Notes: generated from the letters alone by a model not told the origin. DNA of 64,000 nt from Lacrimispora sinapis (GCF_043633585.1 NZ_CP141832.1:2108001-2172000), one strand, 5' to 3'; shown: positions 16,724-25,340, counted from the first letter of the stretch. A program made the numbers and translations.

Positions 16724-17553
16724 AATTTTACACCTTTCATAATCATCTCAATGGAAACATACAGCAATACCGGAATAAAAACCAGCCGCAGAGTGGTACT
16801 TTTTAACCGCTGCATGACTTTTGTCCCTACCGCAGCTCCAACAAGGACTCCAAGCGCCACAGGAGCTGCAATCTTTGGGTCGATATTGCCTCTGGTTAAA
16901 TAAATCCCCGCACTGGCGGCAGCCGTAACGCCGATCATAAAATTACTTGTGGCAGTGGAGACCTTCATGGGAAGTTTCATAAAAGAATCCATGGCCATTA
17001 CTTTAAAGACACCGCTCCCAATCCCCAAAAGCCCGGATATGATACCTGCAGCATACATCATACCAAAACCACTGCGGATTCCTGTCACATGATAATCTAC
17101 CGTCCGGTCAAGTGCTTTGTCATAGTAGCTTCCGTTCAGTTTCAGTTTATCTGCCATAGGATTGGCGGGAAATTCCTGAGGCAGTTCCTGATTTCTCTTT
17201 TGAAACATATTTACAGCGGAATACAGCAAAAGAAGTCCAAACGTCAGGTATAAATACTTGGTACTGACCAGGCCCGCAATCAATGCTCCGGTCAGCGCTC
17301 CGGTCGTCGTTGCAATTTCCAAAAACATGCCTGCCCGCACATTGGTTATCTTATCTCTTAAATAAACAATAGCAGAACCGCTGGATGTAGCGATTACAGA
17401 GACGATACTGGCTCCAATTGCGTATTTGATGTCAATACCAAGGAGCAGGGTCAGGGCCGGTGTAATGATAATTCCTCCTCCAAGACCTAAAAGAGAACCG
17501 ATAAAACCTGCAAATACTGATAGGAATAATATTTCAACCGTTAGGAAAATCAT
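16720..17553 (-). CDS. TauE/SafE family sulfite/anion exporter
   Basis: 277-aa membrane protein with the TauE/SafE repeats: GFIGSLLGLGGGIIITP near residue 16 and the related GIISGLLGIGSGVFKVM near 168, each in a hydrophobic hairpin. The family moves sulfite, sulfonates or other organic anions across the membrane. It lies 15 bp downstream of a GntR/UTRA regulator and upstream of DUF1634 in one operon. Confidence 0.9.
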   Translation of the reverse strand: MIFLTVEILFLSVFAGFIGSLLGLGGGIIITPALTLLLGIDIKYAIGASIVSVIATSSGSAIVYLRDKITNVRAGMFLEIATTTGALTGALIAGLVSTKYLYLTFGLLLLYSAVNMFQKRNQELPQEFPANPMADKLKLNGSYYDKALDRTVDYHVTGIRSGFGMMYAAGIISGLLGIGSGVFKVMAMDSFMKLPMKVSTATSNFMIGVTAAASAGIYLTRGNIDPKIAAPVALGVLVGAAVGTKVMQRLKSTTLRLVFIPVLLYVSIEMIMKGVKL

Positions 17554-17568
17554 TCTAAAACCACCTTT

Positions 17569-18288
17569 TTATCTTAATTTTAAATCCACCGAAAAGGTGA
17601 ATTTATCGCTTCTTATAACAGACTCCCGAAACTCGATGGGCCTGTCCTTTAAATCAAAAGTAATCCGCTTAATCAAAAACACAGGCATCCCCTCATCGAC
17701 CTCTAACAGCTCAGAATCATCATGGTCTGTCAAGCAGGTATCAAGAAATTCCTTTGCTCTTGATATACGGCATCCATATGTATTTTCCAAAAGGTCATAA
17801 ATCGAAAGGCTTTCCAGATCGTAGGTTTCAATGTCAGGAACAAGAAATGACGGAATGTAGGAATTCTCTATGATCACTGGCAGGTCATCCAGCCTTCGGA
17901 TACGGGTGATCCGTTTAACCGGTTGGTCTCCGGGAAGATTCAGGGCTTTCTGGGCCTCAATATTCTGCTCCTCCTCAACCCCCAGCAGCACTGAATTTTT
18001 ATTAAGTTCGCTGTGGTCCCTTCCAAAACTATAAAATTTAAACAGACTCTGCTCGATCTTCGGCTGGTTCACATAGGAGCCTTTGCCCTTTTCCGTCAGA
18101 ATAAGGCCCTCATTCTGGAGCTTTTTTAAAGCATTCCTTACCGTTGCCCTGGTCACTTCAAATTCCCTTACCAGCTCATTCTCTGACGGAATCGGTTGAC
18201 CGGGTAAGTAGTTTCTTGTAAGAATCCGTTCCCGGATCTCCTGATAGATCTGTAAATAATATGGGAATCCATTATCTTTATGTATCAT
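17569..18288 (-). CDS. GntR/UTRA family transcriptional regulator
   Basis: 239 aa. Winged helix at 10-70 with the family pattern YLQIYQEIRERI...GQPIPSENELVREFEVTRATVRNALKKLQNEGL split over two helices, then a UTRA effector domain (about 95-235). First gene of gntR-tauE-DUF1634; a canonical promoter overlapped by a TGTATACA palindrome precedes it, so autoregulation is likely. Ligand unknown, presumably the transported anion or its precursor. Confidence 0.92.
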   Translation of the reverse strand: MIHKDNGFPYYLQIYQEIRERILTRNYLPGQPIPSENELVREFEVTRATVRNALKKLQNEGLILTEKGKGSYVNQPKIEQSLFKFYSFGRDHSELNKNSVLLGVEEEQNIEAQKALNLPGDQPVKRITRIRRLDDLPVIIENSYIPSFLVPDIETYDLESLSIYDLLENTYGCRISRAKEFLDTCLTDHDDSELLEVDEGMPVFLIKRITFDLKDRPIEFRESVIRSDKFTFSVDLKLR

Positions 18289-18310
18289 TGGTGTTCCTCC
18301 TGACTACTTG

Positions 18311-18318
18311 TGTATACA
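18311..18318. promoter_or_regulatory. candidate GntR operator
   Basis: TGTATACA, a perfect 8-bp palindrome located at the predicted transcription start of the gntR-tauE operon. Confidence 0.45.
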
Positions 18319-18324
18319 TGCTTT

Positions 18325-18352
18325 ATTATAACATTCTGTTTTCATTCGTCAA
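18325..18352 (-). promoter_or_regulatory. sigma-A promoter of gntR-tauE-DUF1634
   Basis: TTGACG, 16 bp, TATAAT on the minus strand, 37 bp before the GntR start codon. Confidence 0.75.
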
Positions 18353-18441
18353 GGAGCGTTTTGTCTCTGCCGGACTTCTTTGGCTCCTATCCCTATGCAA
18401 AAACCGGCACATTCTGGTAAAGACAAACCATCATTTCACAT

Positions 18442-18480
18442 TGAAAAAAAGAGACGCCCCTAAAGACGTCTCTTTTTTTC
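18442..18480 (-). terminator. bidirectional terminator after the rubredoxin-like gene
   Basis: GAGACG and CGTCTC arms with runs of seven A before and seven T after, 3 bp past the leftward stop codon at 18483. Confidence 0.85.
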
Positions 18481-18482
18481 AA

Positions 18483-18815
18483 TTAGTATTTTCCTAATTT
18501 CATATGTCCTGCAAGTTCTGTTTTGCATCTCTGCTTAATTACCCATGCCTCATTTTTTGCCTCAGTAAATGCAGCCAGACATTTTGGATCCAGGTTGTCC
18601 TCGATTCCTTCCTGACTTAATGCAATAATTTTCTCTGCCAAGGTAATAACCTCCATATGAATGGCATTGGTGCGGTCAGAGCGATAGATTTTTTCTGCAT
18701 CCTCTGCACTAAGTTCTTCAAACTTATCTGCACCCATTTTACATTTTGGACATTTTTCTGGAGCTGTCTCTCCTTCATGAACATAGCCGCATACCGTACA
18801 TTTAAATAACTTCAT
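18483..18815 (-). CDS. rubredoxin-like domain protein
   Basis: 110 aa. The N-terminus KLFKCTVCGYVHEG...EKCPKCKMGADKFEEL holds four cysteines (CxxC at 6-9 and CPKC at 22-25) of a rubredoxin-like iron site as found at the C-terminus of rubrerythrin. The helical remainder has no four-iron ruler motifs, so it is not a complete rubrerythrin. Likely an electron carrier in oxidative-stress defence; the PerR-like box upstream supports this. Confidence 0.82.
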   Translation of the reverse strand: MKLFKCTVCGYVHEGETAPEKCPKCKMGADKFEELSAEDAEKIYRSDRTNAIHMEVITLAEKIIALSQEGIEDNLDPKCLAAFTEAKNEAWVIKQRCKTELAGHMKLGKY

Positions 18816-18843
18816 AAAAATACATGCCTCCTTGAATTGAAAA

Positions 18844-18858
18844 TTTTAATCATTAAAA
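18844..18858. promoter_or_regulatory. PerR-box-like palindrome
   Basis: TTTTAATCATTAAAA, a perfect 7-1-7 palindrome, 12 of 14 fixed positions of the Bacillus PerR box TTATAATnATTATAA, placed between the -10 element and the start of the rubredoxin-like gene. Confidence 0.55.
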
Positions 18859-18872
18859 TATGATTACTTCTA

Positions 18873-18900
18873 GTATTAATCACGATTCAATATTTGTCAA
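18873..18900 (-). promoter_or_regulatory. promoter of the rubredoxin-like gene
   Basis: TTGACA, 16 bp, TAATAC on the minus strand. Confidence 0.65.
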
Positions 18901-19023
18901 TAATAATAATAATAAAAATCTTTATTTTTTTCTTCATCTTTCAATCCTATATTCCGTTATGACGAAACTTAAAATGAGTATATAGAAAAATTAATAATAA
19001 CCATTGAGTCGTTTCTCAGAACC

Positions 19024-19051
19024 AAAAAAAGGCCCAGGATTGCCCTGGGCC
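19024..19051 (-). terminator. terminator after the holin gene
   Basis: GGCCCAGG and CCTGGGCC, perfect 8-bp GC-rich arms with a 5-nt loop, followed on the minus strand by seven T residues. Confidence 0.9.
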
Positions 19052-19072
19052 AAATAATTATACCATTAAAAA

Positions 19073-19276
19073 TTACACTTTTAATTCCGGGAGTCCTGCA
19101 ATCGATGTAAGAAGCGACATAATTCCGGCAAGTGCTGACGTAGAACCTACCATGACCCAGTCAACGCCTGACATGACTGCCGTAGTACCGATAGCTGCTA
19201 TTGCCGTTTGTGCCATCGTTTTAATTGCTCTTATTCCTGCGGCTTTCACCCACTTTAATAAGTATTCCTTATTCAT
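19073..19276 (-). CDS. r1t-type phage holin-like protein
   Basis: 67 aa with two hydrophobic segments (about 19-38 and 40-60), an amphipathic N-terminus (KEYLLKWVKAAGIRAIKTMAQ) and the pattern SGVDWVMVGSTSALAGIMSLLTSIAGLP, typical of r1t-like holins as I recall them. Own terminator; AGGAGG before the ATG. No endolysin, portal or tail genes are near, so it is a solitary or domesticated holin. Upstream on its strand several CATA-type elements occur, including CATATAATA, the same -10 as the sporulation-like microprotein genes at 26.6 kb. Confidence 0.75.
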   Translation of the reverse strand: MNKEYLLKWVKAAGIRAIKTMAQTAIAAIGTTAVMSGVDWVMVGSTSALAGIMSLLTSIAGLPELKV

Positions 19277-19455
19277 TTACTTGTCCTCCTTATCCACTAA
19301 ATATTATATGCTACAATATAAAATATGCTATTATAAGGCATATCAGCACTAATATCTAAAATAAGAAGGAAAATTTACGAAATAATTTAAATTTGTATGA
19401 TCATTTTCCTCATATATTAGAAATAAATATCATTCTAAATACAGCTTTTATTTCA

Positions 19456-19779
19456 CTAACACTGCCCCTTCTTATCAATGGAACAGGAAGAAGCAGAGTC
19501 TTTTGTTTGATTTTCTACCGCAGGCATCTCTATATACTTGCCGATATCAAAGGTTTTTTCTCCATTTTCCAATATAAAAAATGGTATTCCGATTCTACCG
19601 GACTCTTTCACTTCCTGAAACATACTATCGTTATCACGATAAGCCAAAAATTCCTTTAAAGTAGCAGTATCGCCAATGATATTCTTAAATTCTAACTCTA
19701 TCTCTTTAAGTGTTGACAAACTCTTTTTCGCGTTCACGCAATCACCGCAAATTTCTGCTCCATACATTGTTATTTTCAT
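19456..19779 (-). CDS. glutaredoxin-related small protein
   Basis: 107 aa. Opens KITMYGAEICGDCVNAKKSL, a thioredoxin-fold start with a CxxC pair (CGDC) and later the cis-proline segment RIGIPFFILENG, fitting a glutaredoxin-like disulfide oxidoreductase. The tail adds two further Cys pairs near the C-terminus (SSCSIDKKGQC). Lies 142 bp downstream of the 119-aa gene on the same strand; the two may be cotranscribed. Confidence 0.7.
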   Translation of the reverse strand: MKITMYGAEICGDCVNAKKSLSTLKEIELEFKNIIGDTATLKEFLAYRDNDSMFQEVKESGRIGIPFFILENGEKTFDIGKYIEMPAVENQTKDSASSCSIDKKGQC

Positions 19780-19921
19780 ATTTACCTCACATTCTATAGC
19801 CAAAAGGCAGCCCTAATTCCTTTATCTTGCTGCTATTTTTATTAAGGTTTCCTTTGCCGCCAAGTCGATCCTGCTGTTAGTTAAATCGTTGTCAAATCTT
19901 GCTTAAAAGTAAGCAGTTTTT

Positions 19922-20281
19922 TTAGTTAAGGATAGCATCTTTCTTTTCAAGTATCGCCTCTACAGCAGTGCAAGCCGGGCAATCGCAATATTTTGCTCCT
20001 GAAGATTTGATTTTCATTGCATGTGCTTTAATATTTTTGGCTAAATCCGCTCCAAAAGCCTTCATTCCCTCCTCAGAACCAGCGAAACCAATCAGGCCAT
20101 CAATTGGCACAATATCTTCTTCTAACTCAGCAAGATATCTTTTTGTTTCCTCAGATTCCTTTTCAGTTCCAACAGCCTCCAGCCATTTCTGTGCGGCTTC
20201 TTTTGTCTCACTGCTGCATGATGGTGCATCAATTAATTCATGAGTTTTCTCGACAACATAATTTAATACTTCTTTATCCAT
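19922..20281 (-). CDS. conserved small acidic protein with CDCPAC motif
   Basis: 119-aa soluble helical protein with a C-terminal motif YCDCPACTAVEAIL. I recall close relatives across Lachnospiraceae carrying the database name Hsp90-like or molecular chaperone, but nothing of the Hsp90 ATPase is present, so that name is not supported. The CxCxxC cluster may bind metal or be redox active, consistent with the glutaredoxin-like neighbour. Confidence 0.65.
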   Translation of the reverse strand: MDKEVLNYVVEKTHELIDAPSCSSETKEAAQKWLEAVGTEKESEETKRYLAELEEDIVPIDGLIGFAGSEEGMKAFGADLAKNIKAHAMKIKSSGAKYCDCPACTAVEAILEKKDAILN

Positions 20282-20591
20282 ATTTAATATTCTCTCTTTC
20301 CTTTGAAATTTATAGTTATTTTACCATAACTGCCTGGGTTTGTAAAACTTCTTTATTGGCTCGAATATACTCTTTTCCCTTTTTTATATTTCTTATACAT
20401 TGTAGTATGTAATGAAACTTTATAGAACGCATTAAAATGTTAATGTCATTAAGAATAATCCGGTGAGCCGTTCTTAGATATTTTTTAATTATCGGTAAGC
20501 CAGTGGTTATTAAGCAGACGTAATTTTACTATAATGATTGAAAATCATCTGGTGGCTGTTTTTTATCATTGCGAAAAATTTATCAACCAAT
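20282..20591. other. 310-bp noncoding spacer
   Basis: AT-rich. Contains AGTTAT-TTTACC-ATAACT (20314-20331), a 6-6-6 dyad just upstream of the 119-aa gene, and a weak ATGATT/AATCAT hairpin near 20532. No convincing gene seen. Confidence 0.5.
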
Positions 20592-21119
20592 CTAATTTTT
20601 ATTATTCCATTGTTCTGCTGAAAGTCGATACTCATAAGAAGAAATATTTCTGTTTAAATATTCCATTCTATAAGTTCCCTCCTGTTGAAACACAAATCCA
20701 CACTTCTCAATCAGATTCTTTGATGCTACATTATTTTGAAAACAACATGCCCATACATACAAAATACCTTGATCAAAGAGATAATCCAGAACTGCATTTA
20801 CAGCCTCTGACATAATCCCCTGCCGATGATAATCGTGGTTTAAAACAAACCCAAGCTCTCTGGTATCTTTACGTCCTTCTTCTGAATCCGCTTCAATGGA
20901 AATATGGCCAATGACTTTACCGCTCTCAAGACAAACGATGGCCAGTTTCCTCCTTTGAGTGATCCAGTCTGAAAGAATCTTTTCAGTATGTACCACTGAT
21001 TTGTGAATGTCCCATCCTGCCATTTCCCCCAAATCTTTCTGATGGCAATATTCAAAAACATCGTTAATATCCTGTTCGGTAAAAGGTCGTAATTGTAAAC
21101 GAGAGGTAACAATTTTCAT
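20592..21119 (-). CDS. GNAT family N-acetyltransferase (RimJ/RimL-like)
   Basis: 175 aa. The acetyl-CoA site is visible as ELGFVLNHDYHRQGIMSEA (motif A, R-x-x-G-x-M variant of the family) after the strand VIGHISIEAD, and a C-terminal SKNLIEKCGFVFQQEG. RimJ/RimL relatives acetylate protein N-termini or small amines; acceptor unknown. AAGGAG precedes the ATG. Possibly the second gene after the lipoprotein gene, 39 bp away. Confidence 0.88.
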   Translation of the reverse strand: MKIVTSRLQLRPFTEQDINDVFEYCHQKDLGEMAGWDIHKSVVHTEKILSDWITQRRKLAIVCLESGKVIGHISIEADSEEGRKDTRELGFVLNHDYHRQGIMSEAVNAVLDYLFDQGILYVWACCFQNNVASKNLIEKCGFVFQQEGTYRMEYLNRNISSYEYRLSAEQWNNKN

Positions 21120-21158
21120 TAATTTTACTCCTTAAAGCTTAGTTATCATAGTTTCTAT

Positions 21159-21773
21159 TTATTTTCGTTTGATCTCATTCCAGTTATCTTCCCCCAAATC
21201 TTTCAAATCCTCAACATTTAAACTTGAATATCCATTATAAACATACTTCAAAGCTCTATCATCTTCCCCTTGATGAATCAAAAAGGTCACATTGAAAGCA
21301 GACTCAGAAAAATCATATTTATAATCGTCAGATGAAGATAATGACAGAGAGAATACATAATATCGGTAGTCACCTTTATCAATCTCACGAATTTTAGTCA
21401 GCTCCTTATTATTTAATTGATTTTTATCATTAAATATTTTGCCATAAACATAAATATCTTGGTCAAACAAATGCAAGGTTTCATCATCAATTCCAGCCGT
21501 TTTTACTTTTGCAATTAAATAAGGCGTATACGAACCATTGATATCTGACTTTTCCTGATACAGTTCACATGATGAATATTGAATAATATGTCCTTTATAT
21601 TCCATATCATAGGGCAGTGTATTCAAATCAAATGTAACACTCCTATCTTCTTCGTAAATCTCAACACCTCCCGTAGTTTCAACGGCACCCCCCACCTCTA
21701 CGCCATTTTTTGAACAGCCAGCTATATAAAAAATACCAAGTACCAAAGTCATTGCAAAAAAATACTTTTTCAT
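21159..21773 (-). CDS. predicted lipoprotein
   Basis: 204 aa. Signal peptide MKKYFFAMTLVLGIFYIAGC with lipobox YIAGC (Cys20), then a Gly/Glu-rich linker and a beta-rich extracellular domain with no recognised motif. Start at 21773 follows GGGGGAG; the longer reading adds 18 residues ahead of the signal peptide and is rejected. Function unknown. Confidence 0.7.
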   Translation of the reverse strand: MKKYFFAMTLVLGIFYIAGCSKNGVEVGGAVETTGGVEIYEEDRSVTFDLNTLPYDMEYKGHIIQYSSCELYQEKSDINGSYTPYLIAKVKTAGIDDETLHLFDQDIYVYGKIFNDKNQLNNKELTKIREIDKGDYRYYVFSLSLSSSDDYKYDFSESAFNVTFLIHQGEDDRALKYVYNGYSSLNVEDLKDLGEDNWNEIKRK

Positions 21774-21798
21774 AGTACTCCCCCATACATATATAGAA

Positions 21799-21827
21799 AA
21801 TATACCATACTTTTTAGTAATATTCAA
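21799..21827 (-). promoter_or_regulatory. sigma-A promoter of the lipoprotein gene
   Basis: TTGAAT, 17 bp, TATATT on the minus strand. Confidence 0.6.
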
Positions 21828-22302
21828 AAAAATCTATCTAACCACCAATATTTTTTGTATATTTATTCTTACTTCCTCTGTCATTGACGTTGCATTTATC
21901 CGTTATATTGCTTTAACATTTACCGGCTTTTTTACATTCACAGTTTTTTCACAAGCCGTACAAAATTTATTTACAAGTTCAACAAACTTTTTTCACATCT
22001 ATCTTCTATAATTATAACATAAACAAGAGCAACCCCAAAACTTGTTTTAATAAAAACTTTTTTTCATAACTCGCCGGTGAAACCCACATTTCACCGGCTC
22101 CTCCCTTTTTTAGGGCTTTTATTTCTTGGATTCTTCCCTTCCTCCATTTCCCCTCGATTCAAAAGCTCACAGCTTATAAGACTTTTGCAGTAACTTGTCT
22201 CCAAAGCAGTAAATATAAGGAAATGACCGTTGCAAAGATGGACATTCTATTATAGAATAGGAAGCGTGCCTGTGGCATACGCAAATCTGGAGGACATTAT
22301 AC
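21828..22302. other. 475-bp noncoding region with an orphan terminator-like hairpin
   Basis: Very T-rich plus strand. At 22073-22098 GCCGGTGAAA-CCCACA-TTTCACCGGC forms a perfect 10-bp stem followed after seven nucleotides by six T. No rightward gene ends within 5.8 kb upstream, so this may end an unannotated RNA. The last 70 bp hold the PFK promoter. Confidence 0.5.
22230..22258 (+). promoter_or_regulatory. promoter of the phosphofructokinase gene with overlapping palindrome
   Basis: TTGCAA, 17 bp, TAGAAT. The -10 lies inside ATTCTAT-T-ATAGAAT (7-1-7 perfect palindrome), a possible repressor site. Confidence 0.5.
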
Positions 22303-23520
22303 ATGAAGAAAAATGCAATCGTAGGACAATCCGGCGGTCCCACCGCTGTGATCAATGCAAGCCTTTACGGTATTATTAAAGAAGGAATGGCTCACGAAGA
22401 AATCAGCCGTGTTTATGGCATGATCAACGGCATAGAAGGCTTCATGTCCGGCAATTATATGGATTTATCAAATGACCTGACGGCAGAAGAACTGGAACTG
22501 CTTAAAATGACGCCTGCCGCTTATTTAGGCTCCTGCCGTTATAAGCTTCCGGATGACCTTTCTTCTCCTTTCTACCCTGCCCTGTTTGAAAAATTCCGGG
22601 CCATGGAGATCGGATATTTCTTTTATATCGGCGGAAATGATTCCATGGACACGGTAAGCAAGCTTTCCCGCTACGCTTCCCACCACCAAAGCGATATCCG
22701 CTTTATTGGCATTCCAAAAACCATTGATAACGACCTGGTTCTTACCGATCATACTCCCGGATATGGAAGCGCAGCCAAATATGTGGCTGATACAGTCCGT
22801 GAAATCGTTTTAGACTCATCGGTTTATCAGCAAAAATCCGTCACGATTATAGAACTGATGGGCCGTCACGCCGGCTGGCTCACCGCTGCCAGTGCTATGG
22901 CGAGAAAATTTGAAGGGGACAATCCGGTACTGATATACCTTCCGGAATCCGATTTTGATTTTGAACGGTTTGCATCTGATGTACAAACGGCCCTTACCAG
23001 GAAAAGTTCTGTTGTTATCTGTGTTTCAGAGGGAATCTCCGATTCCAAAGGGAAATTTATCTGCGAATATACAGATGATGTCCAATTAGATACCTTTGGT
23101 CACAAGATGCTTGCCGGCAGCGGAAAAATACTGGAAAACTTTGTACGGAACCGCTTTGGTGTAAAGGTACGCTCCGTAGAATTAAATGTCAATCAGCGGT
23201 GCAGCGGTATGCTGGCTTCTGCTGTTGATATTGAAGAATCCGTTCAAGCCGGAACAGAAGGCGTCAAAGCAGCATTAAAGGGTATTACCGGCATAATGAT
23301 CGCTTTTAACCGTACAGCAGATTCCCCATACACCATGGAATGCATTACGGCTGACGTGGACCAAGTCTGCAACAAGGAAAAGCTGTTTCCCAAGGACTGG
23401 ATCTGCGCAAATGGAACCGATATTACAGATGATTTTCTTAGGTATGCCCTTCCTCTCATTCAGGGAGAACCAAAAAGAAAGATGGAAGGCGGTCTCCCCG
23501 TATATATTTTCAGAAAATAA
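22303..23520 (+). CDS. 6-phosphofructokinase, PPi-dependent type
   Basis: Phosphorylates fructose 6-phosphate, reversibly if PPi is the donor; 405 aa, longer than the 320-aa ATP enzyme. GQSGGPT at 8-14; GGNDS at 110-114 has Asp113 where ATP enzymes have Gly; PKTIDND at 138-144 has Lys139 where ATP enzymes have Gly. These two residues mark PPi dependence in family knowledge. MGRHAGW substrate motif near 188. Single gene with own promoter and terminator; fits PPi-sparing glycolysis of anaerobes. Confidence 0.92.
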   Translation: MKKNAIVGQSGGPTAVINASLYGIIKEGMAHEEISRVYGMINGIEGFMSGNYMDLSNDLTAEELELLKMTPAAYLGSCRYKLPDDLSSPFYPALFEKFRAMEIGYFFYIGGNDSMDTVSKLSRYASHHQSDIRFIGIPKTIDNDLVLTDHTPGYGSAAKYVADTVREIVLDSSVYQQKSVTIIELMGRHAGWLTAASAMARKFEGDNPVLIYLPESDFDFERFASDVQTALTRKSSVVICVSEGISDSKGKFICEYTDDVQLDTFGHKMLAGSGKILENFVRNRFGVKVRSVELNVNQRCSGMLASAVDIEESVQAGTEGVKAALKGITGIMIAFNRTADSPYTMECITADVDQVCNKEKLFPKDWICANGTDITDDFLRYALPLIQGEPKRKMEGGLPVYIFRK

Positions 23521-23543
23521 AAAACTCAATTGGTAAAAAGTCA

Positions 23544-23575
23544 AAGAATTGTCCACTATGGGCAATTCTTTTTGG
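23544..23575 (+). terminator. terminator after the phosphofructokinase gene
   Basis: AAGAATTG and CAATTCTT arms with an 11-nt loop, then TTTTT. Confidence 0.75.
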
Positions 23576-23707
23576 TTTCAAGCAAAATATCGAATAAAAG
23601 AAGATTTTGTTTTTTGTAATTCTTGTTGCATTTTTTCCCTGCTTGTCTCATATATTTTAATAAAGCTCATTCTACATTTAAAAAAGCACTTATGGGAGAA
23701 AGTAAAA

Positions 23708-25339
23708 ATGAACGGAGAATCTTTTTTAGATCGCATTCCTTGCGGCATACTGAAGCTAAATACCCAGGAACCTTTTGCTATCCTCTATTGTAATCAGGCT
23801 ATTAAAACCTGGTTTCACTCGCCCGTCTCTTTAAGAGACCTTGTCAGCGGACCGGAATATACGGCACTTGTAAAAGGCATCCAGTGCCACCTTTCAAGCG
23901 GGCTAAACCGCTTCTTACTGGAATTCAAAACGGATTCCGAAAATAACTGTATCTGGTTTTCCATTGAAATAAATTATGTTTCTGAGGAAAATATTTTATA
24001 CTGTGCGGTATCAGACATTACAACAATTAAAAAAGCCCAGGAACGTCTGCGTCTTAAAGAAGAACAGCATCGTCTTGCAGCACAGCATTTCAGCTGTCTT
24101 GTGAGCGTCTATGATATTCCTTCTGGAACCATATCTCCCACCCCGGAATTTTCCAGAAACTTTCCACTTCCATTTGCCCAGCCACTTTCTCCTGAATCCC
24201 TAATTGACAATGGAATTGTACATAAAGAAAGCATCGTGGATTTCCTTGATTTTTTTCATTCTATAGAAGAAGGAAAACCGGAAGGAAAATGCATCCTGCG
24301 TCTGAAGGCCGGAGGAAAATTCCGCTGGTTTTCCACCCACTATTCCCTTGTCTATACCGAAAACCAAACTCCGGTCCGCAGCATTATCTCCTATCAGGAC
24401 ATCACTGACGAGTACGAAAAAGAACTGGCTTATCAGCGGTGGAGGGATTACATGGAGGAACAGAAAAAAGACTGTATTGGCTATTATGAGTATAATCTGA
24501 AATACGATCTGTTTGAGGAAATAATCGGTGAGCAGACGTCAAACCTTCCCAAATATGCCTCCAATTCCTTTTCTGACATCATTTGCTTTACTGCGGAACG
24601 GTTCATATATGATGAAGACAGGAAAATGTACCTCCAATTTTTTAATAAAGAACAGTTACTCTCCCACTATTACAAAGGGCACCGCTCCCTTCGACTGGAA
24701 CACCGCCGGCTAAGACCAGACGGCAGTTTTTTTTGGGCCCTGGGCATGGTACAGATCGTTTCTGATCCGTATACAGATACCATCAAAGCGTTTATCCTGA
24801 TCAAAGATATTGACGCCTCAAAGAGGGAAGCCCTCACTCTGCAGGAGCTGTCAGAGCAGGATTCCCTTACCGGTCTGTTGAACCGCGCCACTGCCATCAG
24901 ATCCATACGTCACGCTTTAAAGAACAGACAGAGCCATCATGTCCTAATCATACTGGATATCGACCGTTTCAAGCAGTTAAACGACAGCTATGGGCATCAG
25001 TTCGGCGACAAAGCTCTGCACCGGGCTGCTTCAAGACTGAAGTCAGCATTGAGAAGAGATGATATTTTCGGGCGTCTGGGTGGAGATGAATTCATCATAC
25101 TTTTAAAGGATGTGTCCTATAGCATGGATTTGTACACCCGTCTGGAAAACTTATGCAATTTAATTGGAAGCGCCCTGGAACCGGAAGCCCATATATCAGG
25201 AAGCCTTGGAACCGCCGCATTTCCGGAAGACGGAACCAGTTTTGAAGAACTATATGAAAAAGCAGATATTGCTCTCTATCAGGCGAAAAAGCATGGAAGA
25301 AATCAATATACCGTCTATGAACCCGGCATGCGCATGTAA
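23708..25339 (+). CDS. PAS-domain diguanylate cyclase (GGDEF)
   Basis: 543-aa cytoplasmic c-di-GMP synthase. Up to three PAS-like segments (about 5-110, 120-250, 255-370) precede a GGDEF domain from about 385. The active-site GGDEF is intact at 458-462 and the inhibitory I-site RRDD sits five residues before it at 449-452, so product feedback is expected. DSLTGLLNR opens the domain. Start at 23708 follows GGGAG; a longer frame upstream crosses the preceding terminator. No transmembrane helix in this form. No EAL partner in the window. Confidence 0.92.
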   Translation: MNGESFLDRIPCGILKLNTQEPFAILYCNQAIKTWFHSPVSLRDLVSGPEYTALVKGIQCHLSSGLNRFLLEFKTDSENNCIWFSIEINYVSEENILYCAVSDITTIKKAQERLRLKEEQHRLAAQHFSCLVSVYDIPSGTISPTPEFSRNFPLPFAQPLSPESLIDNGIVHKESIVDFLDFFHSIEEGKPEGKCILRLKAGGKFRWFSTHYSLVYTENQTPVRSIISYQDITDEYEKELAYQRWRDYMEEQKKDCIGYYEYNLKYDLFEEIIGEQTSNLPKYASNSFSDIICFTAERFIYDEDRKMYLQFFNKEQLLSHYYKGHRSLRLEHRRLRPDGSFFWALGMVQIVSDPYTDTIKAFILIKDIDASKREALTLQELSEQDSLTGLLNRATAIRSIRHALKNRQSHHVLIILDIDRFKQLNDSYGHQFGDKALHRAASRLKSALRRDDIFGRLGGDEFIILLKDVSYSMDLYTRLENLCNLIGSALEPEAHISGSLGTAAFPEDGTSFEELYEKADIALYQAKKHGRNQYTVYEPGMRM

Positions 25340-25340
25340 A

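Noticed and set aside
19024..19276. Prophage remnant around the holin
   Set aside because: No integrase, att-like repeat, endolysin or structural gene within 10 kb on either side.
20460..20590. Terminator downstream of the GNAT gene
   Set aside because: AGCCA/TGGCT pairing is only 5 bp with mismatches and its T run has the wrong polarity for the leftward gene.
23549..23707. Longer N-terminus for the GGDEF protein with a membrane segment
   Set aside because: It would begin inside the preceding terminator and lacks a ribosome site; GGGAG supports the start at 23708.
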